This document shows positions 35,698-43,940 of a stretch of DNA of 64,000 bases, one piece after another. The translations under genes were made by a program, and so were the position numbers. The stretch spans positions 125,977 through 189,976 of the forward strand of contig NZ_KB890758.1 of NCBI RefSeq assembly GCF_000373245.1, written 5' to 3'. Position 1 is the stretch's first letter, and each line of letters opens with the position of its first letter. The DNA is from Echinicola pacifica DSM 19836 (GTDB lineage: Bacteria; Bacteroidota; Bacteroidia; Cytophagales; Cyclobacteriaceae). The notes beneath the pieces were generated by a model. It saw only the letters and a list, made by a program, of their open reading frames with translations. It had not been told where the DNA came from and did no database searches.

Positions 35698-37647
35698 TCA
35701 TTCCTGAGTGATTTGGATTTCAAAGGGTCCCAATGGCAGTCCATTGGCTCCATAGACATTGGCTTTTTCGGGATTGTTAGCCCAGGCATAGCGGACCATC
35801 TTTGGTGAGGAGATGGGAGAAGTGAGAATAATTTGCTGGCCTTCTATACGGCCTTCGGCCCAATAATAGACCCCATTTTCGCCCGCCAGGGCAAAACCAC
35901 CAACAGCCTCAGCCTTTCTCGTCTGTAAACCTGAGCAGTCCTCAAAACCCAGGATAATCTGCCCCTGGTGAAGTATGGCAGAGGCGATGCCTGGACTTCC
36001 CAGATCACCTTTTTCGCCATATGCTACCCTCATGGCCTGCATAGCCAGGCGCGTCCCCACCGTCTCCTTGTCCAGTGGATGAATATCATTGGCCTCGCCA
36101 GCATCGATGGTCACTGCCATGCCCGTCGCCGGTACCTGAAGCACCTCCCGCTGGGCCTCCCTGAGCTCCGCCCAGCCCGACTGACTCGGCTGATCCACCG
36201 CCTGCATGAAATTCGGCAATTGAGCATAGATAAATGGTAAGTCCGGCTGGCCCCAGGCTGCTCGCCAGCCCGAAATAAGGGCTTCCATCTGTCGGGCATA
36301 GCTCGAAGGCTGGCCGGCATTCGACTCTCCCTGGTACCAGATCAGCCCTTTGATCGGCAGCTGCTGCAGGGGGCTGATCATGGCCTGATAGAGGCCCAGA
36401 GGTTTCCAGCGAATAAAAGTCTGCCCTGGAATGGGAGGCATCTCAGCCGTCTGAAGATAGCTCCATCCTGTGCTCAAATCATAAACCTCATCCCCCACGA
36501 TCAGCTCATAAGGTTTCCCTTTTACGAAACCTGGAATCCCCTGCTCACTCACTATCCGCAGCACAATGCTGTTCTTCCCCTTCTTCAGCACCGCCGCCGG
36601 CACCTCATAGCGTCGCGGTGGATATTGATAAGAGGTGCTGCCCACCAAGTGCCCGTTGACATAGGCCTCATCACTGTCGATGAGCCTTCCCAAAAGCAAT
36701 TTGGCATCCTCATCCCCTACTGAAGTCAGGTTTAGATCCTTCCTTACCCAATAGACGCCATTTGGAGCTTTGCCTTGGCTGGGCCGAAAGAGGTCCACCG
36801 AATCCATTTCCTGCCAGCCTTCAGTGGAAGTTTGAGGAGTGTAAAAGGCAGCTTCTGGCGAGGCAAGACCACTGTCCTTATGATTCAATTCCTCATGCCA
36901 GGCTTGTCTCTTTTGTCCCTCCTCTCGCTGGATGGCCTCTATCAGCGTAGAATCTTTAAATCTCATTGCTTCCTGATAATCCTTCGGAAAGGCCTTCAGT
37001 TCCTCGGATCGTAGCCATGACTGGATCGGCGAGCCCCCTACGCTGGCATTGACCAAGCCGATGGGGATACCATACTGCTGGTATAGCTGCTTCGCAAAGA
37101 AATAAGCCACAGCCGAAAAATCCTTCAAATAATCCGGGCCTGCCTCCACCCACTTTCCGCCCTGGGTATCTTCCTGCTCCTCACCAAAATCATAGGCATC
37201 AGGAACGTCAAAATACCGAATCTGCGGAACAGGATCTCGCTCAAATTCCTCTGGAAACATCGGCGCCACCCTCGCCATGGTCAGCTCCATATTCGACTGG
37301 CCGGAGCATACCCACAGGTCTCCAATCCAGATGTCCGACATATGGATCGTCTGGCCTTCACCATGAATAACCATCGATAAAGGCCCTCCGGCTGCCTGAG
37401 CTGGAATACTGATCTGCCACTTGCCTTCTTCCCCACTAATCGCAGTCCACTGCCGGCCTGCAAAATCAATATTCACTTCCTCCCCAGCTGCCGCCCAACC
37501 CCAAATAGGGATGGGCTGATCTCGCTGAAGCAGCATCCCATCACTATATAGATGTGGCAAAGTGACCTGGCCCAGCAGGCTGTAAACCCCAGTGATATAA
37601 ATCAGTATTAAGGCACTAAAACCGAATCTAGGAATACGCATTTTCAT
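35698..37647 (-). CDS. SASA-family carbohydrate O-acetylesterase
   Basis: 649 residues, exported (hydrophobic segment about 9-26). The SGNH-type nucleophile block VCSGQSNMEL has Ser118, and the second block GLIWYQGESNAG marks the oxyanion-hole region. The catalytic His would lie near NDIHPLDK. An inserted jelly-roll segment around 270-370 is usual for the long sialate-O-acetylesterase-like enzymes. In a xylan locus the expected job is to remove acetyl groups from xylan or its oligosaccharides. The family also contains sialate 9-O-acetylesterases, but no sialic-acid genes are nearby. Confidence 0.88.
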   Translation of the reverse strand: MKMRIPRFGFSALILIYITGVYSLLGQVTLPHLYSDGMLLQRDQPIPIWGWAAAGEEVNIDFAGRQWTAISGEEGKWQISIPAQAAGGPLSMVIHGEGQTIHMSDIWIGDLWVCSGQSNMELTMARVAPMFPEEFERDPVPQIRYFDVPDAYDFGEEQEDTQGGKWVEAGPDYLKDFSAVAYFFAKQLYQQYGIPIGLVNASVGGSPIQSWLRSEELKAFPKDYQEAMRFKDSTLIEAIQREEGQKRQAWHEELNHKDSGLASPEAAFYTPQTSTEGWQEMDSVDLFRPSQGKAPNGVYWVRKDLNLTSVGDEDAKLLLGRLIDSDEAYVNGHLVGSTSYQYPPRRYEVPAAVLKKGKNSIVLRIVSEQGIPGFVKGKPYELIVGDEVYDLSTGWSYLQTAEMPPIPGQTFIRWKPLGLYQAMISPLQQLPIKGLIWYQGESNAGQPSSYARQMEALISGWRAAWGQPDLPFIYAQLPNFMQAVDQPSQSGWAELREAQREVLQVPATGMAVTIDAGEANDIHPLDKETVGTRLAMQAMRVAYGEKGDLGSPGIASAILHQGQIILGFEDCSGLQTRKAEAVGGFALAGENGVYYWAEGRIEGQQIILTSPISSPKMVRYAWANNPEKANVYGANGLPLGPFEIQITQE

Positions 37648-37821
37648 TGAATTATCTTTTGGCTTATGATTATTAGGGTATGATCTGTATTGCTAATTTC
37701 ACTTTCCTGGCTCCGTAAAATCCTTCTTCACCTCAGTTCTCAATCCATCATCAGGCAGGAAAATACTTTATCCATCGCAAAATTGCTTTGTTCTAAATAA
37801 ATATCATTGACCTAAACAATA

Positions 37822-37856
37822 CTAAGTCTGCCCTCCTCAACAGAGAGCGGACTTAG
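37822..37856 (-). terminator. Terminator-like hairpin after the CE1 esterase gene
   Basis: CTAAGTC (37822-37828) and GACTTAG (37850-37856) form a stem with an inner CTC/GAG. On the minus strand it is followed by TATTGTTTAGG, a poor U-tract. It lies 5 bases beyond the esterase stop, so it may attenuate expression of the SASA-family gene. Confidence 0.4.
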
Positions 37857-37861
37857 CGGCT

Positions 37862-38710
37862 TTAGATAGGTTTGAATATTTTCTTGGCGAACCAATAAAG
37901 GTCATTTTTCCAAAGCTCATAATTATGGCCTCCTTCGGATAGGTGATATTCATGAGCTAGGTCAAGTTCTTCAAAGTATTCATGCCTGCTCTCGGCTATC
38001 GGCAGGAGGCGATCCTCCAGACCACTGCTGATCCATAGCAAATCCTGCATCTGCTGCTGTCTGGCCGCAAGGTGGACGAGCTCCTCCGGCGATTTGGTAT
38101 TGGGAGCGGGAGAAAAAGCCCCCAGCCAGGCAAATACATCAGGATGAGCCATCCCTATATTCAGCACCTGGCCAGCCCCCATGGAAGCACCGGCCAAGGC
38201 TCTGCTGCCCGAATCAGTGCAAACAGAATAGGCGGCTTCTACCGCCGGAAGGAGGCTGCCTAAAAGATCCTCCTCAAACTGCTCAAAAGAAGCCAGCTTC
38301 TCTGTGGAAAATAAATTGCCCAATGGCCGATCATCCTTCATAGCTCTACCATTGGGAAAAATCACAATCATTGGCTCCGCCTCCCCTTGATGAATCAGAT
38401 TATCTAGGATCATATGGGCTTGACCATCTATAAACCAGGAATATTCATCTCCACCGATGCCATGCAAAAGATATAGTACCGGATAAGTATGAGCTGGAGA
38501 GTATCCGGGAGGTGTATAAATCAGCGCTTTCCGCTCAGAGTTGAGAAGGGAGGAATAATACTTTAGGCTGTCAACTTTCCCTTTATTTATTCCGCTTGAG
38601 ACATCAAATCCACCTGGAGCAAGCCCCAATGCCTGCTGCCCCTTTTCCTTAATGGAGCTTATGACTAATCCCAAAGCGGTCAAAAATCCTGTCAGTAGTG
38701 CTATCTTCAT
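37862..38710 (-). CDS. CE1-type esterase (acetylxylan or feruloyl esterase-like)
   Basis: 282 residues from ATG 38710, chosen because it starts a signal-like segment MKIALLTGFLTALGLVIS; the frame runs 11 codons further upstream. Alpha/beta-hydrolase of the esterase-D/CE1 type: PVLYLLHGIGGDEYSW, the nucleophile elbow GASMGAGQ (Ser176), and the C-terminal EGGHNYELWKNDLYWF with the catalytic His. These enzymes release acetyl or feruloyl groups from xylan side chains. Placement between a GH43 and a SASA esterase in a xylan cluster supports that. The exact ester is not predictable. Confidence 0.85.
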   Translation of the reverse strand: MKIALLTGFLTALGLVISSIKEKGQQALGLAPGGFDVSSGINKGKVDSLKYYSSLLNSERKALIYTPPGYSPAHTYPVLYLLHGIGGDEYSWFIDGQAHMILDNLIHQGEAEPMIVIFPNGRAMKDDRPLGNLFSTEKLASFEQFEEDLLGSLLPAVEAAYSVCTDSGSRALAGASMGAGQVLNIGMAHPDVFAWLGAFSPAPNTKSPEELVHLAARQQQMQDLLWISSGLEDRLLPIAESRHEYFEELDLAHEYHLSEGGHNYELWKNDLYWFAKKIFKPI

Positions 38711-38900
38711 GTACTTAATGGTTAGGTTTATTGTTAATCGCAATTTCCAAAGCGCAGGAACCGATGAATACCTTCATTGATTTGACTTTGCTGGGTAGTA
38801 TCGGATCAAATGGCCTGGAAAAGGCTTTGTGTTGCAAATCCTTTTCTAGGCCAGATCCAAATAGTGGTTAGTGGTTTGTCTTATTTTCTGCTTCCTGCAC

Positions 38901-40004
38901 CTACTCTTGGGCTTTTAGCGGATCTATTTGTGCAATGCGGCCATCCTCTAAATGGGTAAGCTTGGCCAATTTTATATTTCTAAGGTAATTTTTACCAGAC
39001 AACTCGGTGTCATGATAGAATATATACCATTGATTTTCATACTCTACTATAGAGTGGTGATTGGTCCAGCCCTGGACAGGCAAGAGGATGACACCTTGGT
39101 AAGTAAAGGGCCCATAAGGGCTATCTCCTATGGCATAGACGATCTTATGAGTATCGCCTGTGGAGTAGGAGAAGTAGTACCTGCCCTTATACTTATGAAG
39201 CCAAGCGGCCTCAAAGAAGCGACGGTCATGATCCCCAGCGGTGATGGGATTACCTTCTGCGTCGAGAATCAGGACATCTTTTGACTCTTCGGCCAGCTCC
39301 ACCATATTCTCACTGAGCCGGGCCACCTGCGGGGCAATGGCAGGTTCATCGTCAGCCGGCTCATCATCATCGGGAGCATCTCCGGTGGATAGGTATTCCC
39401 CGGTTCGCCACTTCTGTAGCTGACCTCCCCATATACCGCCCCAATACATATAATAGGTGCCATCTTCATCTTCAAAAACGGCTGGATCCATCGAATAAGT
39501 CCCCTCTATCGGCCTTGGATAAGCCTCAAATGGTCCTGCCGGATTGTCCGCCACAGCCACTCCTATTTTGAAAATATCATCATGGTCTTTGGCGGGGAAA
39601 TAGAGGTAATATTTACCCGCCTTTTCTGCCGCATCCGGCGCCCAAAGCTGTCTTTTGGCCCAAGGCACCTGACTTAGATCAAGGACTTTTCCATGATTGG
39701 TAAGAGATCCATCGGGCGCTGATAAGGAGAAGACGTGATAATCTTTCATATCATACTGTGCTCCAGAATCATCCTCATCCACCACTGATTCCCGATCGTG
39801 GGACGGATAGATATAGATCTTCCCATCAAATACATGGGCTGAAGGATCCGCCGTATATATTTCACTGACCAATGGAGCACTTAGGTACTGAATACTATCA
39901 CTGTGCTCCTCGGTGAGTTCCTGGCTTTCCGTTGATTTCTGATTTTCACAGCCTATTAGGCAGAGACTGGAAAATAAAACCGTAAAAACTAAAGGCTGTT
40001 TCAT
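38901..40004 (-). CDS. GH43 glycosidase lipoprotein (likely beta-xylosidase)
   Basis: 367 residues from ATG 40004, giving the lipoprotein signal MKQPLVFTVLFSSLCLIGCEN with lipobox Cys19. Five-bladed-propeller GH43 features are present: general-base Asp in EIYTADPSAHVF, pKa-modulating Asp in YSMDPAVFEDEDG, and acid Glu in RFFEAAWLHKYKGRYYFSYS. An acidic insert DAPDDDEPADDEPA around residues 208-221 is unusual and probably a surface loop. With a GH10 xylanase immediately upstream, trimming of xylo-oligosaccharides or arabinose side chains is expected. Confidence 0.88.
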   Translation of the reverse strand: MKQPLVFTVLFSSLCLIGCENQKSTESQELTEEHSDSIQYLSAPLVSEIYTADPSAHVFDGKIYIYPSHDRESVVDEDDSGAQYDMKDYHVFSLSAPDGSLTNHGKVLDLSQVPWAKRQLWAPDAAEKAGKYYLYFPAKDHDDIFKIGVAVADNPAGPFEAYPRPIEGTYSMDPAVFEDEDGTYYMYWGGIWGGQLQKWRTGEYLSTGDAPDDDEPADDEPAIAPQVARLSENMVELAEESKDVLILDAEGNPITAGDHDRRFFEAAWLHKYKGRYYFSYSTGDTHKIVYAIGDSPYGPFTYQGVILLPVQGWTNHHSIVEYENQWYIFYHDTELSGKNYLRNIKLAKLTHLEDGRIAQIDPLKAQE

Positions 40005-40109
40005 CTTATTATTAGGGTATATTATGGTGTTTATGTTCAAAATTAATTACAGGCGAATGCTGCTTTTCTTCTGCGAGATACCTGCCGGACTATAGGGAAA
40101 TTGCAGGCA

Positions 40110-41240
40110 TTATAGGCCTCGGCTTAAGGTTTCCAGCATCTGCTCTATCTCTTTTTTGAGAGAATAATCCTCCTCAAATAATAAGGGATAGGCTGTTCGT
40201 CCGCGAATAGGCCAGTTATTTAGCCAGCTATCCTGATCTCTGATCCCCCACAGTGTCACTCTGGTGACCACTTCCTGATGCTTGCCAAATAATTCGAATA
40301 AGTCTGCGTATCGCTGAGCCAGCTTTATTCTTAGGTCTTCAGGAAGGCCATTTTTATAAGGGTTGAATTGGTCTTCGTATTGAAAATTATCATCAATATC
40401 CGCCCCACGTCTATTGGTTGGATTAGGAAGGACATCGATATCCAGCTCGGTAATCATCACCTTAAGGCCTTGGTCTGCGATTTTCTGAATGGAGGCTTCT
40501 ATCTCTGCAAGGGAAGGAGATTCCAGCCCATAATGACCTTGCATCCCAATGCCATCGATTCGGATTCCTTGCTCTTGCAGCTCGGAAGCCATCCTAAGTG
40601 CCGCATCTATTTTCGCTGGCTTCCAGAGATTATAGTCATTATAGTAAAGCTCAGCAGCAGGATCTGCCTGATGAGCCGTTTCAAAAGCAGTAGCGATAAA
40701 CTCCTTGCCAAGGCTATTGAACCAAGGGGAACTTCGGTACTCGCCCTGATCGGTAAAGGCCTCATTGACCACATCCCAGCCGTGGATTTTTCCGCTATAG
40801 CGGCCCACCACCGTGAGGATATGCTCTTTCATACGCTGGTTGAGAGTTGCTGCCTCTATGGGCTCGTTTGCTTCATCCCGGAAGACCCATCCAGGAGTCT
40901 GATTATGCCATACCAAGGTGTGGCCCAGTACAAAAGCATTCAGATCTGCTCCCAGAGCCACATACTCATCTGCTAATGAAAAATTATATTGCTCTGGACG
41001 AGGGTGAACCGACTGCCATTTCAGCAAATTTTCGGGGCTGATGCTACTAAAATGCCGGGAAAGAGTGGCTCTCACTTTGGGGTCTTTTCCCATGACATCG
41101 CGACCATTCAGGGCCGCACCTACCAAAAATTCCTTGCGGAATACCTCCGACACCGATATAGTGCTATTCTCAGCACTTGGATGCCCTAGCCCCATTACGG
41201 TAAGAAGGCTTAGAAAATTAATTATTAATGTGATCATCAT
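40110..41240 (-). CDS. GH10 endo-1,4-beta-xylanase, exported
   Basis: 376 residues, signal peptide about 1-19. The GH10 TIM barrel is complete without accessory modules: GHTLVWHNQTPGW, acid/base Glu160 in GWDVVNEAF, YYNDYNLW, GIGMQGHYGLESPS and nucleophile Glu265 in VMITELDIDVLP. It likely works in the periplasm on xylo-oligosaccharides delivered by the SusCD transporters. It is the first gene of the second, minus-strand xylan cluster and faces the plus-strand 7TM-DISM sensor gene across a 500-base divergent region. Confidence 0.95.
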   Translation of the reverse strand: MMITLIINFLSLLTVMGLGHPSAENSTISVSEVFRKEFLVGAALNGRDVMGKDPKVRATLSRHFSSISPENLLKWQSVHPRPEQYNFSLADEYVALGADLNAFVLGHTLVWHNQTPGWVFRDEANEPIEAATLNQRMKEHILTVVGRYSGKIHGWDVVNEAFTDQGEYRSSPWFNSLGKEFIATAFETAHQADPAAELYYNDYNLWKPAKIDAALRMASELQEQGIRIDGIGMQGHYGLESPSLAEIEASIQKIADQGLKVMITELDIDVLPNPTNRRGADIDDNFQYEDQFNPYKNGLPEDLRIKLAQRYADLFELFGKHQEVVTRVTLWGIRDQDSWLNNWPIRGRTAYPLLFEEDYSLKKEIEQMLETLSRGL

Positions 41241-41750
41241 GGTTAAATTGGATTATATGAAATTTGGGTTAATGAATGATTTGCCAAATCAATGGGGATA
41301 TTTAGGAAATCCTTCCAAACAAATGTAATAGAGCTTAAATCAAATAAAAAATACTCACTCACACCACAAGTACTTGAATTACAGATAGTTAATATAAATG
41401 TATTCGGTTAAATCGCAGGATTTACTGTTTCATCACGAAAGTCAAATTCCTGCTAAGCCGTATTTTAGCTATGATTTGGGTCTGAAGGAGCATGTCCTGA
41501 TTCATCTAAACGAAAAATCAATTGCACTTAAAGCAAACAATTGTAAATCAACTAATTACCATTAAAAAAATACTTTAAACAGGGTTTTTAAGTTCCTATA
41601 AACTGCGGTTAGCCCCAGCTAAAATAGAATAACTGGCAGGCTAGAGCATTTTTATTATGTATATTCACTAGGCAAAAAAACCAGTTTCTAACTGGAGCGT
41701 CCGTATTCCCAATTAACCAATAAATCCTAACTGTGCACACCAAAGAGTTG
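41241..41750. other. Divergent regulatory region between GH10 and the sensor gene
   Basis: About 500 AT-rich bases without a credible gene. It must contain the promoters of both the second xylan cluster (minus) and the sensor gene (plus). If the sensor protein binds DNA, this is the first place to look for its site. I saw no long inverted repeat here. Confidence 0.5.
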
Positions 41751-43646
41751 ATGTTGATAGCGAGAAAGCTACTTCTAGTTCCATGCTTGATCTTATTTTG
41801 CCTGCAGGTCAATGCGGGGGATGCGAGGACCTTCCAGATCACCGATCAGGAGGATTATGATGACATCATCCTTTCTATGGACTTCATGGTGGATCCCCGC
41901 AATGACCTGAACATTACTGAGGTAAGTTCGAGTGAGTTTGCAGGGCAATTTAAGCCTATTACCTATATCAATATTCTTTACGACAGTCTGGACCATGATA
42001 TATGGCTGCGCTTTAAGGTGTCCAATCAATCACAGAATCCTGCGCGCTCCTGGTATTTTGAATCCTGGGGATTTGATATTAATCAATTCACCTTTTTCTT
42101 CCCTGCTGCTGATGGCCGCTATATCGCCAATACCTCAGGCTATGATTACCCTTTTTTCCAAAGGAATATCACTCACAAAAATTTCAATTATTTCCTCGAT
42201 CTACGCCCAGGAGAGACCAAGACATATTACTTTAAGGTAAGGCGAGATTATCCCTTGGCTTTTAATTTTCATCTGCGAACCAATGAGAAATTTATTTCCC
42301 ATTCTTTGAATGAGTATTATTTATTGGGCATTTATTATGGCGTCTTATTATTGATACTGGTATTCAATATCTACCTCGTATATAAGCTACGGGACACCCT
42401 ATACCTTTATTTTGCGGGGCTAATTCTTGCCTGTATCTGGTTTTCACTGGGCCGCGACGGCTTGGCATTTCAGTATTTATGGCCCAATAGCCCGAGCTTC
42501 AACCCACTCACCGAAGGCCGGATCACCCAGCTGATGGTGGTGGTGGCCACCCTTCTCTTCTCCAATCGCTTTGTCCAGAAGTACAACACTAACCCAAAGA
42601 TGCTAAAGCTAACCTTGCTGGCAATTGGGTTAAAGGTAATTTTGTTTTTCTTACAGGACCGATGGATCCATATTGATGGTTTGGTATATATCGCCTTGAC
42701 CATATTCATCATGCTCATTCCTTTTTCGATGGGCTTATGGCTGCTCATAAAAGCCCGAATATATTCTTGGTCTTATTTGTTTGCCTATGCCTGTTTGATT
42801 TTGGTGATCATCAATAGCTATGCTATCATCATCGCCTTATTTGAGGATCAGGTTATCAATTGGTATTTTGTCCATCCGGTGATATTCCTGGAAGTGGTCC
42901 TTTTTTCGCTTTCTATATTCAATCAAATAAAGTTTCTGCAGGAGCAATATAAGATGGTCAGCGAGGAAAAAACCCAGGCATTGATTGAGAAAAACCGCCT
43001 TTCTGATGAGTTAAACAATAAACTTCAGGAGAAGGTCCGCGAGAGAACGGAGAAAATAGAGAATATGGCCTCCGATCTGGCGAGCAAAAATATAGAACTT
43101 CAGACCACCAATTTGAAATTGCAGGAACTCAACGTGCAAGTGAATCAGATCAATGACTTCCTACGGAAAAATAATGAGCAGCTAAAAACCAATATGGAGG
43201 AAGTTACCAAAAACCTCGCCTTAATGAAAGGTCTGGATTTTGAAAGCTTCAAGAACGTATTCCCCGACAAAGACAGCTGCCTTCAGTTCCTCTCCGAACT
43301 AAAGTGGAGGCATAAATTCCAATGCAAAAAATGCGGCTATAATAAATACGCCGCCGGGCCCAATCACGGCCGAAGGTGCAAAAACTGCAACTATTACGAG
43401 TCTCCAACGGTGGAGACCCTATTTCATAAATTGAAATTTCCGATCGAAAAAGCCTTTTATATCCTCTACCTCTCCAACCGCAAAGATGTGGACCTTACGC
43501 TAAACGAGCTATCCGATATCTTAGAACTCCGAAGGGAGACCTGCTGGGCTTTCAAGAATAAGATCAGTCAGGCCATGGAAAAGGTCGATCATAATAAGGA
43601 TCTTAGCGGCTGGGAGAATCTGGCCTTGGTGCATCTAGAAGGCTAA
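41751..43646 (+). CDS. 7TM-DISM sensor fused to coiled coil and IS1595-type zinc ribbon
   Basis: 631 residues from ATG 41751, which starts a signal peptide (MLIARKLLLVPCLILFCLQV); a GTG six codons earlier opens the frame. Residue numbers below count from that GTG. Extracytoplasmic 7TMR-DISMED2-like domain about 35-185, with WLRFKVSNQSQ and RPGETKTYYFKVRRDY. Seven helices, about 193-400. A long coiled coil, about 403-505. Then a zinc ribbon with Cys531, 534, 549 and 552 and a helical segment TLNELSDILELRRETCWAFKNKISQAM, matching the N-terminal region of IS1595-family transposases. No DDE catalytic domain follows. Probably a membrane-tethered regulator of the flanking xylan genes. Confidence 0.85.
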   Translation: MLIARKLLLVPCLILFCLQVNAGDARTFQITDQEDYDDIILSMDFMVDPRNDLNITEVSSSEFAGQFKPITYINILYDSLDHDIWLRFKVSNQSQNPARSWYFESWGFDINQFTFFFPAADGRYIANTSGYDYPFFQRNITHKNFNYFLDLRPGETKTYYFKVRRDYPLAFNFHLRTNEKFISHSLNEYYLLGIYYGVLLLILVFNIYLVYKLRDTLYLYFAGLILACIWFSLGRDGLAFQYLWPNSPSFNPLTEGRITQLMVVVATLLFSNRFVQKYNTNPKMLKLTLLAIGLKVILFFLQDRWIHIDGLVYIALTIFIMLIPFSMGLWLLIKARIYSWSYLFAYACLILVIINSYAIIIALFEDQVINWYFVHPVIFLEVVLFSLSIFNQIKFLQEQYKMVSEEKTQALIEKNRLSDELNNKLQEKVRERTEKIENMASDLASKNIELQTTNLKLQELNVQVNQINDFLRKNNEQLKTNMEEVTKNLALMKGLDFESFKNVFPDKDSCLQFLSELKWRHKFQCKKCGYNKYAAGPNHGRRCKNCNYYESPTVETLFHKLKFPIEKAFYILYLSNRKDVDLTLNELSDILELRRETCWAFKNKISQAMEKVDHNKDLSGWENLALVHLEG

Positions 43647-43862
43647 AGATGGACGAGTGGATTGTGCAGCGGATGCTCCTGGCACCATGAATCTTCCTTG
43701 GAAATATATCGGAACTGCCGCCACACACTTTATGCAGACCGCAGTACTCCCTTTCCGATTATACTTGCACTTATTTCAGCATCATGAAGCCAATTGCCCT
43801 TAGCCTCCCCTGATTCTGAACCTAGCTTTGGCCCAGCTGCTCGCTACGATACCAATATAAAA

Positions 43863-43928
43863 CAGGATCTTCCTGAGTCGATAAGCGCTTTTACTTCTCT
43901 TCATAAAAGTGCAGATAGGAAGATCCTG
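43863..43928. repeat. Nested long inverted repeat between convergent genes
   Basis: Outer arms CAGGATCTTCCT (43863-43874) and AGGAAGATCCTG (43917-43928) are a perfect 12-base match. Inner arms GCGCTTTTA (43885-43893) and TAAAAGTGC (43904-43912) pair with one G-T wobble around a 10-base loop. The whole folds into a 66-base two-stem rod. No U-tract follows on either strand. It lies 13 bases beyond the GH43 stop and 217 beyond the sensor stop, so a bidirectional terminator or RNA-stability element is plausible. Confidence 0.6.
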
Positions 43929-43940
43929 CCGCTAATGGCA

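Noticed and set aside
41751-43646. An IS1595-family insertion sequence
   Set aside because: Only the zinc ribbon and helical segment are present, in frame with a sensor; there is no DDE-type catalytic domain and no terminal inverted repeats around it.
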